From positions 3,662,018 to 3,726,017 of the forward strand of contig NC_049996.1 of the NCBI RefSeq assembly GCF_000003815.2: a stretch of DNA of 64,000 nucleotides, in the 5' to 3' direction. Within the stretch, counting starts at the first letter, position 1. Every line of letters starts with the position of its first letter. This DNA is from Branchiostoma floridae. Its lineage: Eukaryota; Chordata; Leptocardii; Amphioxiformes; Branchiostomatidae. Below the pieces are notes generated by a model that was not told where the DNA came from, ran no database searches, and worked only from the letters and a program-made list of their open reading frames with translations. A program made the position numbers and the translations under genes. This document shows, piece after piece, positions 21,767 through 33,900 of this stretch.

Positions 21767-24700
21767 TTAATAAGTGTTGTAGATAGTGACCGTGTTATCC
21801 CTTACATCAGTCACTACCAACTGCCCTTCTTCACCAACTGCAATATGAGTTATCATCCCCAGCCCAGTAACAACATGGCGAACGAAAAGTCCGCGACTTG
21901 TAAACATGGAAACCTGACCGTTTCCAAGCACCCCACCACGACTTGCCACAAAGATATGTCCTAACGTGTCAGTACAGATTCCTTTGGGATAGGTAAGAGC
22001 GCTAGCACTATCACCATGGCCCGCAAAACTGAACAGAAGGTCCCCGGTCTGGTTATACACGTGAACCATGTTATATTTTGTAGTAAGAATGTTTCCTGCC
22101 CTGTTTACCACGACGGACTCTGAAAATGAATTCTCAAGCTTTCTAACAAACGAGCCATTCGGTTGATATATGTAAAGCTCCTGTGGTACCCTGTCACGTT
22201 TTGTGACGAGAATATGATTACTTTTTGTATCCACTGCAATGGATCGAACGCGTTGGCTCCATGGCACCACGAACTTACTCAAAGCTCGACCTTCATTGTT
22301 GTATTGTACAACATAGGAACTGAATTTAGCATTCCCAACTACCCACAGGTTTTCATTGCCATCAACGGACAGTCCTTCGGGAAATATCGTACTTCCGGCT
22401 TTGCCTGGTACTGTTGTCAAGAAATGACGAATGTAAACACCCTTGATGTTAAATGCTTGGACTCGACTGTTGTCATGATCAGCTACGAATATCTCGTTTC
22501 TACAAGAGAAAATAAGTCCACACAGACGAGAGAACTTCCCCAGTGTGGATCCCCGCCCACCAAACGTGATGACGTGACGTTTTTCACCATCTTCTGTCGT
22601 TCCTGGTAAGCATCCTTCCATCTTTGCAGATGATGGTAGTGCTCTCGTCGTTCCTACAGCGATACAAATATATCTATAATAGGTATTATAGATAGGTATT
22701 ATCATTATCATGGCTTTATTAGGGCTTTATAAATTGAAGTACGTACTGTACTAGCCTGGTCACAAACTGAGGTCGATAATGTTTGTATATGAAATAGGTA
22801 TTGAATACAAGGATGGGTGCCGAAACATTCATGTAAATCTTGTGAATCACATACGCATGCCCGTAGCCAGGGGGGGGGGGGGGGGGGGGGTTCGGAAGAA
22901 CGTCGAAAGTCCACTTTTTCATGTCCAAGATTTTTTTTCAAAGGCATGACTGATTTGCATTTTTCCCTGATAGACATTTCAGCCAATCGTAGTGAGTCTA
23001 TCAGCAAAATTTGCCCCAGAAAGTGCAGGAAATGGCTTTTCAGAGGGTCCAGATTTCAAAATTTCCCCGGACCTCCATTGCGACGCCTCGCGCCTTTGGT
23101 GTCGGACATGGTGAAAATATGTCGAGGGAGTTGGCCTCAAAGACTTACGCAAAAGCCTTGTCCTTTAATTGAAATTCCATTAAACTTCGCAAGCGATTTT
23201 TGCCCGTCAAAATGCAGGAAATGGCGTTTCAGAGGGTCAAAATTTCAAATTTTCCGGGGGAGCATGCCCCCGGACCCGCCTGCGGCGCTCGATGGTCCCA
23301 CAATTACTAAAAAGAACCCCCCAACCAAAATCCTGGCTACGGGCATGATACGAACATCTATTATCATTGGCGAAGCAGCAGAATTGTAACATCTATGATA
23401 TTCTGTCTTACTTTTCAAGTTGGTGGAGGTATGTGAGTCCTTATCCAAGGGTGTGGTTGTCTGAACTGTTCGCATCTCAGTCTGTGAGCTTCCTTCGGTC
23501 GGCAACAGTTCCTTCAAGATTCGACATTCGAAAGGATCAAACGAATATTACTTTGTACTACATTATGCTTTCAAAACAAGACTGGCAATAAAAATGTATT
23601 ATTGCCATGACGACGATTGAGGGTACAACAATACAGCTCAAATCAGAAATAGACTGGAACTTCCCTGTCGCACTATCCCTGGCACAATATACTAGCCCAC
23701 CTGTAACATAAAACTACAGCCAGCAGAAATGTACTATCCCCGGTGACGTACATTCCACCATTGAATACCAGAGATACATCTGGAACAGATTTAGGGGGGA
23801 GGGGGAGGGGGAGGGGGACTTGCATACCCAGCATACTGTGGAGTACTAGCATTCTTGGAAAAATGCCTGTGCAATTCCTAGAATTTTTGCAGACTGAATG
23901 CAATATATACCACTTGACGACTCCCCTGAGGCGTCGTCAATAACATTTTGTACGCCGTAGTGGATCCCAGACCTTGGTGTAAGCTGTTTTGGGCGTTGTT
24001 GTTTGAAAGAGAAGTTACAAATTTACTCTAAGGCAAGTCTAACAACTAAGAATATTTGCGTTTTTTAAGATTAAACCTTTAGTAAAAAAAATTGAGCAGC
24101 AAAATATTCAGTTTTGCTGGACAGGTGATGAGACAACGATCCTTGTCTACATGTATTCTTTGTGTTTCCTAGCTGTCGGTCATTTCTTTTAAATGTTCAC
24201 ACGTGTGTGAGGTGTATCACTTAGTTTGATAGAAGATTATGATATGATATCTGTGGGAGAGTAAGGGACAAAATTTAACGGAAAAACATGACTTTGTCAT
24301 TGTGCGAAACGAAGTCCTTTGAACATTATTTGATATTTCAGAGAATTTGATATTTATCGTTTTAGTTTTATCATTTACGCTTCTTAACATATCCCTCTAG
24401 AATTGATTTGCAATGTATGCACACTGAGAAATAGCCTGATTAAATCTCGCTTATAGCAGCCCGCCAAACATCCGCCGGCCCCCCCAGAAGGGGGGAGGGG
24501 CCTGTCGGAGTTACAGCCCTGGACAGCGGAGTTTGTGTTACACAGACTGAGAAAATATTTTAAAAATCATACTGAACAAAACATAGCAAGGTCTGTACCA
24601 CGTTCGGTCATTTAGTCCCAAAATGCTGAGGCTTCAAAGGGTTAACCCTGCGAATAAGCATAAGTAAGATTATGTAGTTTGTCAGGGGAGAACGAATCAC

Positions 24701-27700
24701 AAAAAAGCCAATTACCGTGACAGTCCCTGGTGGCCCTGTAGGATACGGACGGTTAAGGTCCTGATGGGTTTCCTGGGGCGAAGCGATGAAGACTCCTGTC
24801 AGGATTATGGCTACCCCAGCGGATGCCGTGATGACTGCACAAACCAGCTGTGCGCATGAGCGGGAAGGACGTTTCGGGCCACGAGGTGCAGGTCCTCCAT
24901 CTTTTGCAACTTCGATAATTTAGTTAATAGACATAGTAAGTAATGTAAGATAGAAAAAAAATGAGGCATTGACCACGTGCAAACAAAAAGGTAAATAAAC
25001 AAATATCATTGGCACTGTATTATCTATTAATTTTTTAGGTTTTTATGGGAGATTACTGTAAATGCATTTAAGTTCGCGGGGATTTAATTTCGCGGTAGCG
25101 GGAACATGGACTTTTCGCGGTGGTTTTAATTTCGCGGTAGCACCATGCACTGTAATCTCTTATTGTTAAGGAAAAATGTTCGCGGTGGTTTTAAATTCGC
25201 GGTGAAGCGCGAACATTGATCCACAGCGAACATTTCTGCATTTACAGTATTCGAATTGACCATAACTTCGGAAATCTAACAGAGGGTAATAGCGGCCCAA
25301 GGAGGTTTAATAAACGTGTAACGAAGAAGTGACTTCTTTTAACTATTCTATAAAACAATATGAAATGTATCAAAACTGATATCACTATTAGACTTTTTTC
25401 ATCTGTACGTCTGTCAGATTATGCTGCAATGCCGATATGTACGTTTATTGCGCAATAAAAAATTATTACCACTACTACCTACTATTAGTTAAATTTGAAA
25501 TTGTTGCCAATTAAATTATAAGGATAAATAAAGTTTAGGATGTTCCAGCATAATCCTTTTAAAAATAATAGAGCGTAACAAAGCTAAGATGAGAGAGAAC
25601 ATAAGAATGGCGCTGAGCCCTTACCCGTCCTGATATGTGTTAAACAACAAATCGCCAATGCAATTTCTTTAGATTTTAACAGTGCCAATGCTTCCAAATA
25701 GAAAGATTCAGACATGCAATTAATTATGAATCAGGTATGAAATTCAGGGTTATCGAATAAAATGTACTACTAGGTTCTTGTTACTCAAAAAACGTTACGT
25801 ACAGTATTTGACTTACCTGAAGGAAGGTTGGAACTTTCTGCAGGTTCATCAAGATGTGGCTGGTACTTATGTTTATCATCATCTATATCATCATTTTCAT
25901 ATACATCTTTGGTCACACTATCATTATTTTCGTACATATTTTCAGCCACATCATCATTTTCATATACATCTTCAGCCACATCATCATTTTCATACATATT
26001 TTCAGCCACATCATCATTTTCATACATATTTTCAGCCACATCATCATTTTCAAATACATCTTTGGTCACATCATCATTTTCATACATATTTTCAGCCACA
26101 TCATCATTTTCATATACATCTTCAGCCACATCATCATTTTCATACATATTTTCAGCCACATCATCATTTTCGTATGCATCTTCTACAAAATCATCATCAT
26201 TTTCATATACATCTTCAGTCACATCATCACTATTTTCATATATATCTTCAGCCACACCGTTATCACCATTTCCATGTGCATAATGTACGTTTTCAGCCAC
26301 GTAGGTATCCGTTCCAGTTGTATGATCAACGATGGCGTTGAAACGCTGAGTCTGTATGGACCTTGGCTCCATAGTAGCACTAAAAGTTACTCCTCCTTGA
26401 GTTGTCTGAATGGTGCGGACGTCACTTCGTTGCATCGTTATCGTATGTAGTTCTTTTGCAAAACCTGACGGTGCAGAGCAACAAAAAAAAAAACCAAAAA
26501 CAAACACCGTATGACATCATTTTCTTCTGTTTAGATGTTCAATTAATTAACGCTAAATTCACCCATGCTCCATTATGCTACATTTCGTATTTTTTTGATA
26601 TCATTAGTATTTGACATGCTACTTTATTTGGTTTATTGTTTATTAATATTAATACCGGCAGGATAATCACCCAAAGCTGCTGGCTAGGCGATCGCCCCAG
26701 ATTCTGGCAGGGCAGTCGCCCAAAGCTAATATCAGGCAATCGCTCATAAGTATCCTTCAATCTAATGAAATCAAGACATGAAGACTGGATAATTCAGACT
26801 TTAAATGGGGCAACCACCCAACAAGTTATCATATCCAGGACTTGAATGTCTTTAAAAGTTGCATTCCCATCTAAGATGGTTTCGTTTTCATATAATTTTA
26901 CACTTCGTTTTCTAATAATCAAGTTAAAAAAGGAATAAATGGATTTTCCCTTATTATTTTGGAATCTGGTGGCTGCTTTATCTATATATATATAATGATA
27001 CCTTTTATTAGTACTCTATCCGAAGTAACCCAAGGCGTGACTCCGGGAGAAGGTTAAGGTATGGGCAAAAAAGTCCGGAGTGTCAACCGAAGGGTCACTG
27101 TTCAAACGGTCTACGAACAGAGAACGGAAAAAAAGGGGCGGGTGTGCGGATGTTTTAGTGCCGTTACCACTGCATCCAAGCCCCACCAGACATTCCAGTT
27201 CATTTGCTGCCCTCCCGTTTCTTTTTAGCCTGGTATCCAGCCGTAATATAGCTCCCGAGTTTCTTCTCTCCTCAATTACGTAATTGCGAAGAGGAGAGAA
27301 GAGACTCGGGAGCTATATTACGGCTGGATACCAGGCTGTTTCTTTTCTCTTGTGGAACCGAGTTCAGAGCCATCCGCAGTAGGCGTATACCAGGCCTAGC
27401 CACCTCACCCGCGCTTGACGAACGCAACAATAGGCGGGATTCCTTTCCCTGTTCCCAGTTCAAGGTGTGTTTTTACCATGTCAGGATGGTATCAATCTCT
27501 TGATGTTGCCCAACAAGTTTCTGAACCGTACAAAACCTAACAAAGTTCAGACGCATTATGAATTTCCATTTAGTTCCCAGCTTCGTGTGCCCGTCTTTCC
27601 ATACCCTCTTAACACTTTTATACCATCCACTTAAAATCATACACCCTTAAGTCACTTCCGCCCATGTCTCTCTGCTTCTCTAACGACCTCTCCGCGTAGA

Positions 27701-28730
27701 TCGGCCAAGATATATGGGAATGCAAGGCTCTGGGGCGTATCAAAGGCTCTATGGACAGGTGAGGATGTACAGGTGGTTAATGAGAGCACGAGGACTGCTC
27801 CAAACCAGGTGTCGCCTCTTAAGCCCCCTTCACACGAGAGCACGAATGAGCCGGAATGCCGTCGGAATGAAAATTCTTTTCTATTCCTGGCAATTCCTGG
27901 CAATTCGAAGTGTGTTCTAACTGCATTTCAGCTATTCGTGTCCGTTCTTTTGGCTAGCCCGATAGTTTTTGACATGTTAAAAACTGTCGAGGTGCATTCG
28001 AAGTGGAGAAATATCGAATGGCATTCATGGAGGATTCTAAGTGTATTCTAACTATTCCTACTGCAGTCTGACCGCATTCTGCGGCATTTCAACATTATTC
28101 GAAACATTCTTATCTCATTCGATGGAGAATCGAAATGGCAAGCCATCTCGAATCCTGCCCGGATGTGGCCGAAAGAATATCTGGAATGTAGTCGGAATGT
28201 CAAGAATACACTACGAACGCACAGGAATAGAAAATAATTTTCATTCTGACGGCATTCCGGCTCATTCCTTCTCGTGTGAAGGGGATTTAAGGCCCATTAA
28301 GAATTCCCACCCGAATGGCCCCGAATGTGACACGAAGTTTGCAAATACTTCATTCCGGCTGGTTCGGCATGATTCCTGCTAATTCGATTTCCGTGTGAAG
28401 GCCCTATTAACGACGCAAAACCCGGTCGGGAGCATTCATGCGCCTCATTGAAAATAGTGCCAATAAACACTGAACACTTTACTTTCTGAAATCTATTAAC
28501 TATTGTTGTTTATATTTGTTTAGAATCAGAAAAGATGGTTTATTCCTTTGCAGATTTTTAGTTATTTGTACAAAAACCTCCTAATAATTTTCAATGATCA
28601 ACTCCTGAATGTTACGATTCGTACCTACCGTGTACGCATGTATCACCGGTAAAACCTTTTCGGACCTCTTCTGTCACGTAAGACTGATGGTCGTCTCCTG
28701 ATTTCTTTCCTGGTGGTTGAACTCGGGTGT
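21767..28730 (-). CDS. Predicted type II membrane protein: YEN-repeat tail, one TM, NHL propeller
   Basis: Exons in transcript order: 28629-28730 (tentative), 25817-26464, 24716-24909, 23412-23511, 21767-22653 (stop TAA). Phases agree at every junction. The 648-nt exon encodes an acidic tail with a 10-residue repeat, DDVAENMYEN/DDVAEDVYEN, giving eleven YEN motifs and one FEN. The next exon has a basic flank (GPKRPSR) and a membrane span, LVCAVITASAGVAIILTGVF, then a Pro/Thr stalk. The last exon (294 residues) holds NHL-type propeller repeats: NEIFVADHDNSRVQAFNIKG, LTYPKGICTDTLGHIFVASR, QLVVTDVRDNTVTIYN. The basic residues on the N-terminal side predict the tail inside and the propeller outside. 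YEN fits the pYxN core bound by GRB2-type SH2 domains, so a signalling receptor or adaptor is an inference. The true 5' end is not found; the 28629 exon and the 23512 acceptor are the weakest calls. Confidence 0.82.
22859..23345. mobile_element. Inverted-repeat element with poly-G, in an intron of the NHL gene
   Basis: TGCCCGTAGCCAGG at the left and CCTGGCTACGGGCA at the right are perfect inverted repeats. A run of about 20 G follows the left end. Two internal copies of 'tgcaggaaatggc.tttcagagggtc' lie at about 23020 and 23211. No transposase. Confidence 0.82.
25054..25250. mobile_element. 'Gcggtttcgcgg' MITE in an intron of the NHL gene
   Basis: Ends TACTGTAAATGCATTTAAG and TTCTGCATTTACAGTA; the interior repeats 'ttcgcggtggttttaatttcgcgg'. 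A diverged copy lies within the split SINE at 8218-8403. Confidence 0.75.
25895..26262 (-). repeat. 30-bp coding tandem repeat (YEN array)
   Basis: Twelve tandem units, mostly exactly 30 bp, inside exon 25817-26464. On the plus strand each reads 'catcatcattttcatacat' and so on. All length changes are multiples of three, so the coding frame is kept. Pure in the centre and diverged at the N-terminal side. Confidence 0.92.
27227..27337. repeat. Long near-perfect hairpin, 47-bp arms
   Basis: 27227-27273 and 27291-27337 are inverted copies with one mismatch, starting AGCCTGGTATCCAGCCGTAA, around a 17-base loop that is itself partly palindromic (aattacgtaatt). No target duplication is evident. It may be a minimal foldback element or MITE. 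Confidence 0.88.
27823..28286. mobile_element. TTAA-flanked MITE with about 70-bp inverted repeats
   Basis: Left arm from 27828 CTTCACACGAGAG..., with 'gaatgagccggaatgccgtc'; the right arm is its complement, ending ...CTCGTGTGAAGGGG. TTAA lies at 27819-27822 and 28287-28290. A TTAA target fits piggyBac-type or Kolobok-type families (inference). A related partial segment continues to 28410. Confidence 0.78.
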
Positions 28731-29640
28731 CTACGACGCAATAGGACAGTCACTGGTCACGTCCATTAATACCAAGAACGGTTGGCAAGGTATAAAAGAG
28801 AGGGTGGATTGCGTCCCGCTAGAAACGTTGACGAAAACAAGAAGTGTGCTGGTAACAGCTCTGCTGCTGAAGCCGAAGTGGAATTAGGCCAATTGTCTAG
28901 ACAATTGTCTAGCAAATATGCCAGCTTATTGGACATGATTAGAAACGGTTGAAAGAATGATTATAGCTATTGTCTCTTAGCTCTCGGACCTATATGGGTG
29001 AGATTTTTTTTTCAATTTCATTTTATTTATGACTAGGCCATCCACATTGAAATCATATGTACCAACAAAATTACTAGACTCCAAAGCAGAAACGTAATGA
29101 GAATATGATTTTTTTAACAATACATAATATTTCTATGCACCGACGTTGTTTCACCTTTCTTGGGGCGATTCTGAACGGTAATGTTAAGCACTGCAAGTAT
29201 GTTTCGCCCATAAGAAATGTGGTCCAAATTTAGTATTTTATACACATATACAATCGCCATACTTTAGAAGGATAGATAGCACCTTCGGTATTTACAGTGC
29301 AGTGGCAAAGGTAGGTTATTTACATTATCATATAGATATATACGAAAAAAACAAACATTTTCTTGCAACGTTTACAATGCAGTTCCAAGCATGTACTTAC
29401 CTTCGCCAAGAATCGGTCAGAATTTTACCATGGTCAGTATTGACCGAAGGAGGTCAGCATGTTCAGAACTCGATGGAAATATGAAACCCGTATGTAAGTT
29501 ACGCTACAGTACCTTCACAAACCGCTATTGTGATTCTACCCGTCTCTACATACTCTCCAAGCAGTTGTTGGTGCATGGGGCAAATCGTGACCTTTTCCTT
29601 ATATGCCGTCATTTTCTATCAGCCTCCTTGCTATACACTC
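28731..29640. other. Region without a recognisable gene
   Basis: No supported exon. A TATA-like motif, tataaaag, lies at 28791 in plus orientation, and a donor-like GCGAAG|gtaagt occurs on the minus strand near 29403, but no open exon could be joined to either. Missing 5' exons of the YEN/NHL gene may lie here. Confidence 0.4.
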
Positions 29641-29642
29641 GT

Positions 29643-29651
29643 ACGCACAAA

Positions 29652-29714
<63 letters not shown>

Positions 29715-29732
29715 TCGCTCGCTCGCTCGCTA
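29643..29732. repeat. (GCAC)n/(GCTC)n microsatellite
   Basis: About eighteen GCAC tetramers followed by five GCTC tetramers. It gives Thr-His-Ala-Arg repeats in all plus frames, which are not coding. Confidence 0.95.
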
Positions 29733-30310
29733 ACTCGCTCTCAAACACACGTGTGTGCAAATCCACTGGGTTCGTAATAACCTTCTTTTCCAAGGTTATT
29801 ACAGACGGTGAAAAAGAAAATCTTGAAAACAACAACAGTGGTCCATTTTATAACAAACCATGCTGCTTGGTGGAGTATCCGACGTCCATTTGCGTTTTAA
29901 AATTCTGCATTCATGCACACAACACTAATTACCTGCATGAAAATGCAGGTATTGATTCTGGTAGGGATATTTGTGATTCCGGACCGATATCTTAAGAATC
30001 TCTGGATGGATTGCGATCACGTTTGCTATGGGGGTAGATATTTTTAGCTATTGTGCTAAAGCGCGCATTAGAAGTTTGCTACAGTTTTGTGGTTTGTTTA
30101 GAAAAATATTTACACCCCTTTTTTTACTTTTTGAGTGGTCCCTGTCAATGATAACAAGCTGGGCAATTAGGCATCCCTGTCACCACTAGGTGCGGGGTGA
30201 ATCACTATATATATTAGGGATATGAAGCTGATGGCTGCACAGATCCACAACTAGTAGAAAGGGTAGCTGTGACCATCCTTGTCACCTCTGTATGGAATGA
30301 ACCAATATGT

Positions 30311-30402
30311 ACACATTAGGGATATGTGCCAGGTGCAGGTGTAACAATAGGAAATAAAAAGGGATATGTGCAAGGTCCAGGTGTAACAATAGGAAATAAA
30401 AA
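30311..30402 (+). repeat. Tandem duplication, about 44 bp, two copies
   Basis: 'gggatatgtgc.aggt.caggtgtaacaataggaaataaaaa' occurs twice in a row with a few differences. Confidence 0.8.
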
Positions 30403-30594
30403 TGAAATGATGAGGTCACTAGAAAGGTGTAGTTTTGGATCTCACCATTTACCATAGGTAGCTAACGTTATATAAGAACAATGATGAAATAATTTTGCCA
30501 AACCGCAAACCATATCAACCCCACAATACACCATACGCACCATCGCAAAATAAATTATTTCCTGCAGCTTTGAGTTTTCAGACTCTTGTTGCCT

Positions 30595-30928
30595 CTGTTT
30601 TAGACCAGATTTAACTGTAGAAACTTGGTAAAAATGCCTATCAACTCTCCTCTACTTCGCTCTTGTTATTTTCTTGGGACGGCAAGACGGTGAACCTGGA
30701 GGCAACTCTCTATCTTCATGGCTACCTTGTCCCTCCAACGACCTGGAGGTCATGGGACTAGGCAGGTAGTAGGTAGGTAAGCCCCCAAATACATGAATGC
30801 CCGCCGATATACTCTGTTCATTCTCGAATCGGTCCAACATCCGGTCCACTGATTTTTTTCAGGTCCGGTTTTTCTGGACCATTCCAAACCGGTTTTGTAC
30901 CGGTACATCGTACCGGTACCCACCCCTA
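30595..30928. mobile_element. Second copy of the hAT-like MITE (right part)
   Basis: Matches the right part of the element at 18433-18873: 'cttgttattttctt', 'aatcggtccaacatccggtcc', 'aggtccggtttttctggacc', ending GTACCGGTACCCACCCCTA. Further left-part homology lies at about 29836-29910, so other DNA separates the halves. Its right end is 4 bp from the TLC-gene stop codon. Confidence 0.7.
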
Positions 30929-30932
30929 ATCC

Positions 30933-33900
30933 TTATCCATCATTCCCGTATCCTAAATCGTTGCTGGAAAACCGTCTGCACAGCCGGCTGAACCAGTTCA
31001 AGTTTATGGCCACAAAGAATTGGGAACAGAAGGCAAACGTGATGACGACTGGCAACTCAAGGAAGTAGAACTCCTTCGTCATCAGCAAACTTGTCACAGG
31101 TATGCTATCGAAAGAAACATCGGCAACGATTAGAAAAAAGATTAACCAAAGATTAATCGACTGCAATAATTGCTTAGTAATTATAGAAACTGCTAAACTT
31201 TATTTCCAACACTGAAATTAATATAGGGACTTACCCATAAATTTTCGATCAAACTCCGTCGAACTTTGTTCACAGAATGACCCTCTCTATCTCCCGCCGT
31301 GACTAAAGGGAGTCGGTCATTCTGTGAACAAGGTCGACGGAGTTTGACCGAAAATTTAGGGTAAGTCCCTATGTTAACCTCAGTGTTGGAAAGAAAGTTT
31401 AGCATTTTCTATAATGCATTCTACCAACACAGATGAACTTTCCTGCTAAAATGCTTAGTAAGTTTGGAAATTCGTGAATAGTTTCACCAATTTGTACGTC
31501 ACTAAATAACAGCGTTTTGTTGTACACAAGCATCTTATTGCCCAGACCTTTCGGTGACTTTCTGTCATTTTCCTCAAGGCAATTCTGATTGGTTCACGTT
31601 GCACTGCAGCGGTAGGTGTCACTGCTTATAGATGCGGTACCTAACATTTACATTTTATATATAGATCGCTAATAAAAGTACAAAAATGCTGTTGTTATTT
31701 GTATTTGATATCTTCTCAACGATTGCCCTTCCTGTATTGCTTATCCCTTCGCATTTGTGCCGAAAATATAGACTGAAGAAAGTGTCTATACGCGCACGCG
31801 TACTTATCGTGAAGTCATAGGTATAGGGTTTGCATGTGATGAATATGATATTGTTTTGCAAAACATACGTGCTTCATAACATGCGGAATTCCGTCTAATG
31901 TCGGCCGACTACGTATTCATAGATACATATTAATGTTATATGCAAGGAATTTAGTGCTCCTGTAATAAAGTATACATATGATAAAGATAAGTCAAAATAC
32001 TACTGATAGATATTTCAATTTGGCTGATATACCAAGCACCAAGCTTAGACACAAGTGATGCACAGATCGTCCTAAGTTCATCCAAATGTACTAATTCGAC
32101 AAGAAATACTCCGTGAGAGGTATAAAGGAGTCCATATACATCAGGGCACTCACAGGGTACAGCAATCACTGAACAGAGACGTAGAGTGTTATAAACTTCC
32201 TGGCACGTTTCATCAATTGCTGACGTCAGGTATCCGCAAGATCACGTGTTGATAAAACCACGTGTCTGTAACTCTGACGAGTTTACGTTCTAAAGTGATT
32301 GGTCATCATTTTTGATCCTGACCAAGGCGATAGTGGTAGTTGAAAATTTTATCCGTGTGTACTTGTGTTGGAAGAAAGTTTAGCATTGTACTATCATGGT
32401 TACTACCAACACAGATGAGCTTCCATGATACTCAAGAAATATCTATGGCTAATGCCGGAATCAGAACAAGTCTAGTATACTTACTACATCTTCGATACCA
32501 AGAGCCAGACTCGTACGTAGGAAAAAGTCAGGAAAAAGACCAAGTTGTTACATTTGTTCATCGAAGTGGACTTTGGGACGCCAAATTCTTTCAGCAACAC
32601 TCTAATGGTAACAGAATTATTGTAATCAGCTATTTCCTCAATAACGTCATATACTCCGTTATGATGAAGACAGGTATAGTTATTATGATCAAAGCGGAAT
32701 TGTAATTTCCAACACAGAAATTGGAGTTACCGAATTTTCGATAGTCCAACTACAGTCTTTGTCAAGGGATAAGCAATTGACTGCATCTGTGACGTCATAG
32801 AGTCACATGTTTCTTTTGTTCAAGTTAGAGGGGCGTAACTACCATTGAAGATGGCTGACCTATACTATAATACATGCTTTCAATCAGAGCCAGCCTCGTT
32901 TTGGTGCACTGACCCCGGATGACCCCGGAAAATCCAAAATGGCCGGCCACATCTGGATTGGGGTCTATTGCTCGTTTCCTGACAAAGACGAGTTGGACAG
33001 TCAAACATTTAAGTATGTTCTACATTTATGTTGGAAATTACAGTCCAAACATCAACACATGTAAATATGAACTTTCGCATTATTAGATTGGGGAAAAGCT
33101 TTGTCTTAACAATTTTTAAACGATAAATCATTCATATGCCTGCAGTGACAAAACAAAGCGTCGATAATGTCAAGCATAAATTTATCAAATTGATAAATAA
33201 TGATGATAAATACCTTATATTCAACCAAATGGTGGAACACTCAGTCGCCATGACGAGGTTTGAGTAGACTGGTAGACAAGGGTAGACCTAAGGGACAAAA
33301 CTTTTTATTAGTTCCAAATCAATTATGTACTATCTTCGCATCGATTTTATTCAATTACCGTATAATTGGCTAGAAGGTTATGTTTTCCGAAGCGTTTGTG
33401 TATACATGAAAAAACGCAGAAAGTCTTAAGTGAAGTATTTGCAAGTTAGTCGGTCGGATTCAAGTTCGAAAAATACTTAGTATACGCAAGTATCATAATA
33501 ATAGGATTGTTAAAATTGGTATTGGTCATTGATAAAGATTCTATAACCTATGAGCCAACAGCACCAGCAGTTTATCGTAATGTCGTCTGTGGACTGTAGA
33601 TGGTATAAAAGAACTTCACCATGCAGACTCCTAACACAGACGATCCAATATGGCGCGCAGAAATTGAACCCGGCGGACTGACTTGGATTAAGTGGTAAAT
33701 ACTGCGTGTTTTCATTAATAAACCCATAAATAATTTATCCCGAGCGCCGCAAAAGGTTGTTTCCCCATGTACACTGCATATTAGAGGTGTTTGAGGCAGT
33801 TTGAGGTGTTTAGGCAGCAGACCGTGGCAGGAAGGCTGATCTACTACGCCCCAGGAGAAAGAAGACATAACAAGGTGTTATCAAAAACGAATTTCCTAGG

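Noticed and set aside
22817..23389. Plus-strand 190-codon ORF with poly-Gly and repeated CRKWxFRGS
   Set aside because: Lies entirely within the inverted-repeat element 22859-23345; its two similar halves reflect internal repetition of the element.
25778..26450. Plus-strand His/Phe- and Ile-rich frames with metal-binding look (HHHFHTYFQP repeats)
   Set aside because: Antisense shadows of the 30-bp YEN repeat in the minus-strand exon, whose phases fit the TM and NHL exons.
28791..28798. TATA box (tataaaag) as a promoter
   Set aside because: Plus-strand orientation with no plus-strand exon downstream; an isolated match is not enough.
29643..29732. CRISPR-like or regular repeat array
   Set aside because: No spacers; a simple tetranucleotide repeat in an animal genome.
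29391..29995. ORFs with Thr-His-Ala-Arg repeats
   Set aside because: Product of a (GCAC)n microsatellite open in several frames on both strands.
33572..33868. Possible extra TLC-gene exon (…VLGVCMVKFFYTIYS…)
   Set aside because: No proper acceptor or donor. The exons 34002-34093 and 33214-33287 already join in phase and keep TLC motifs without it.
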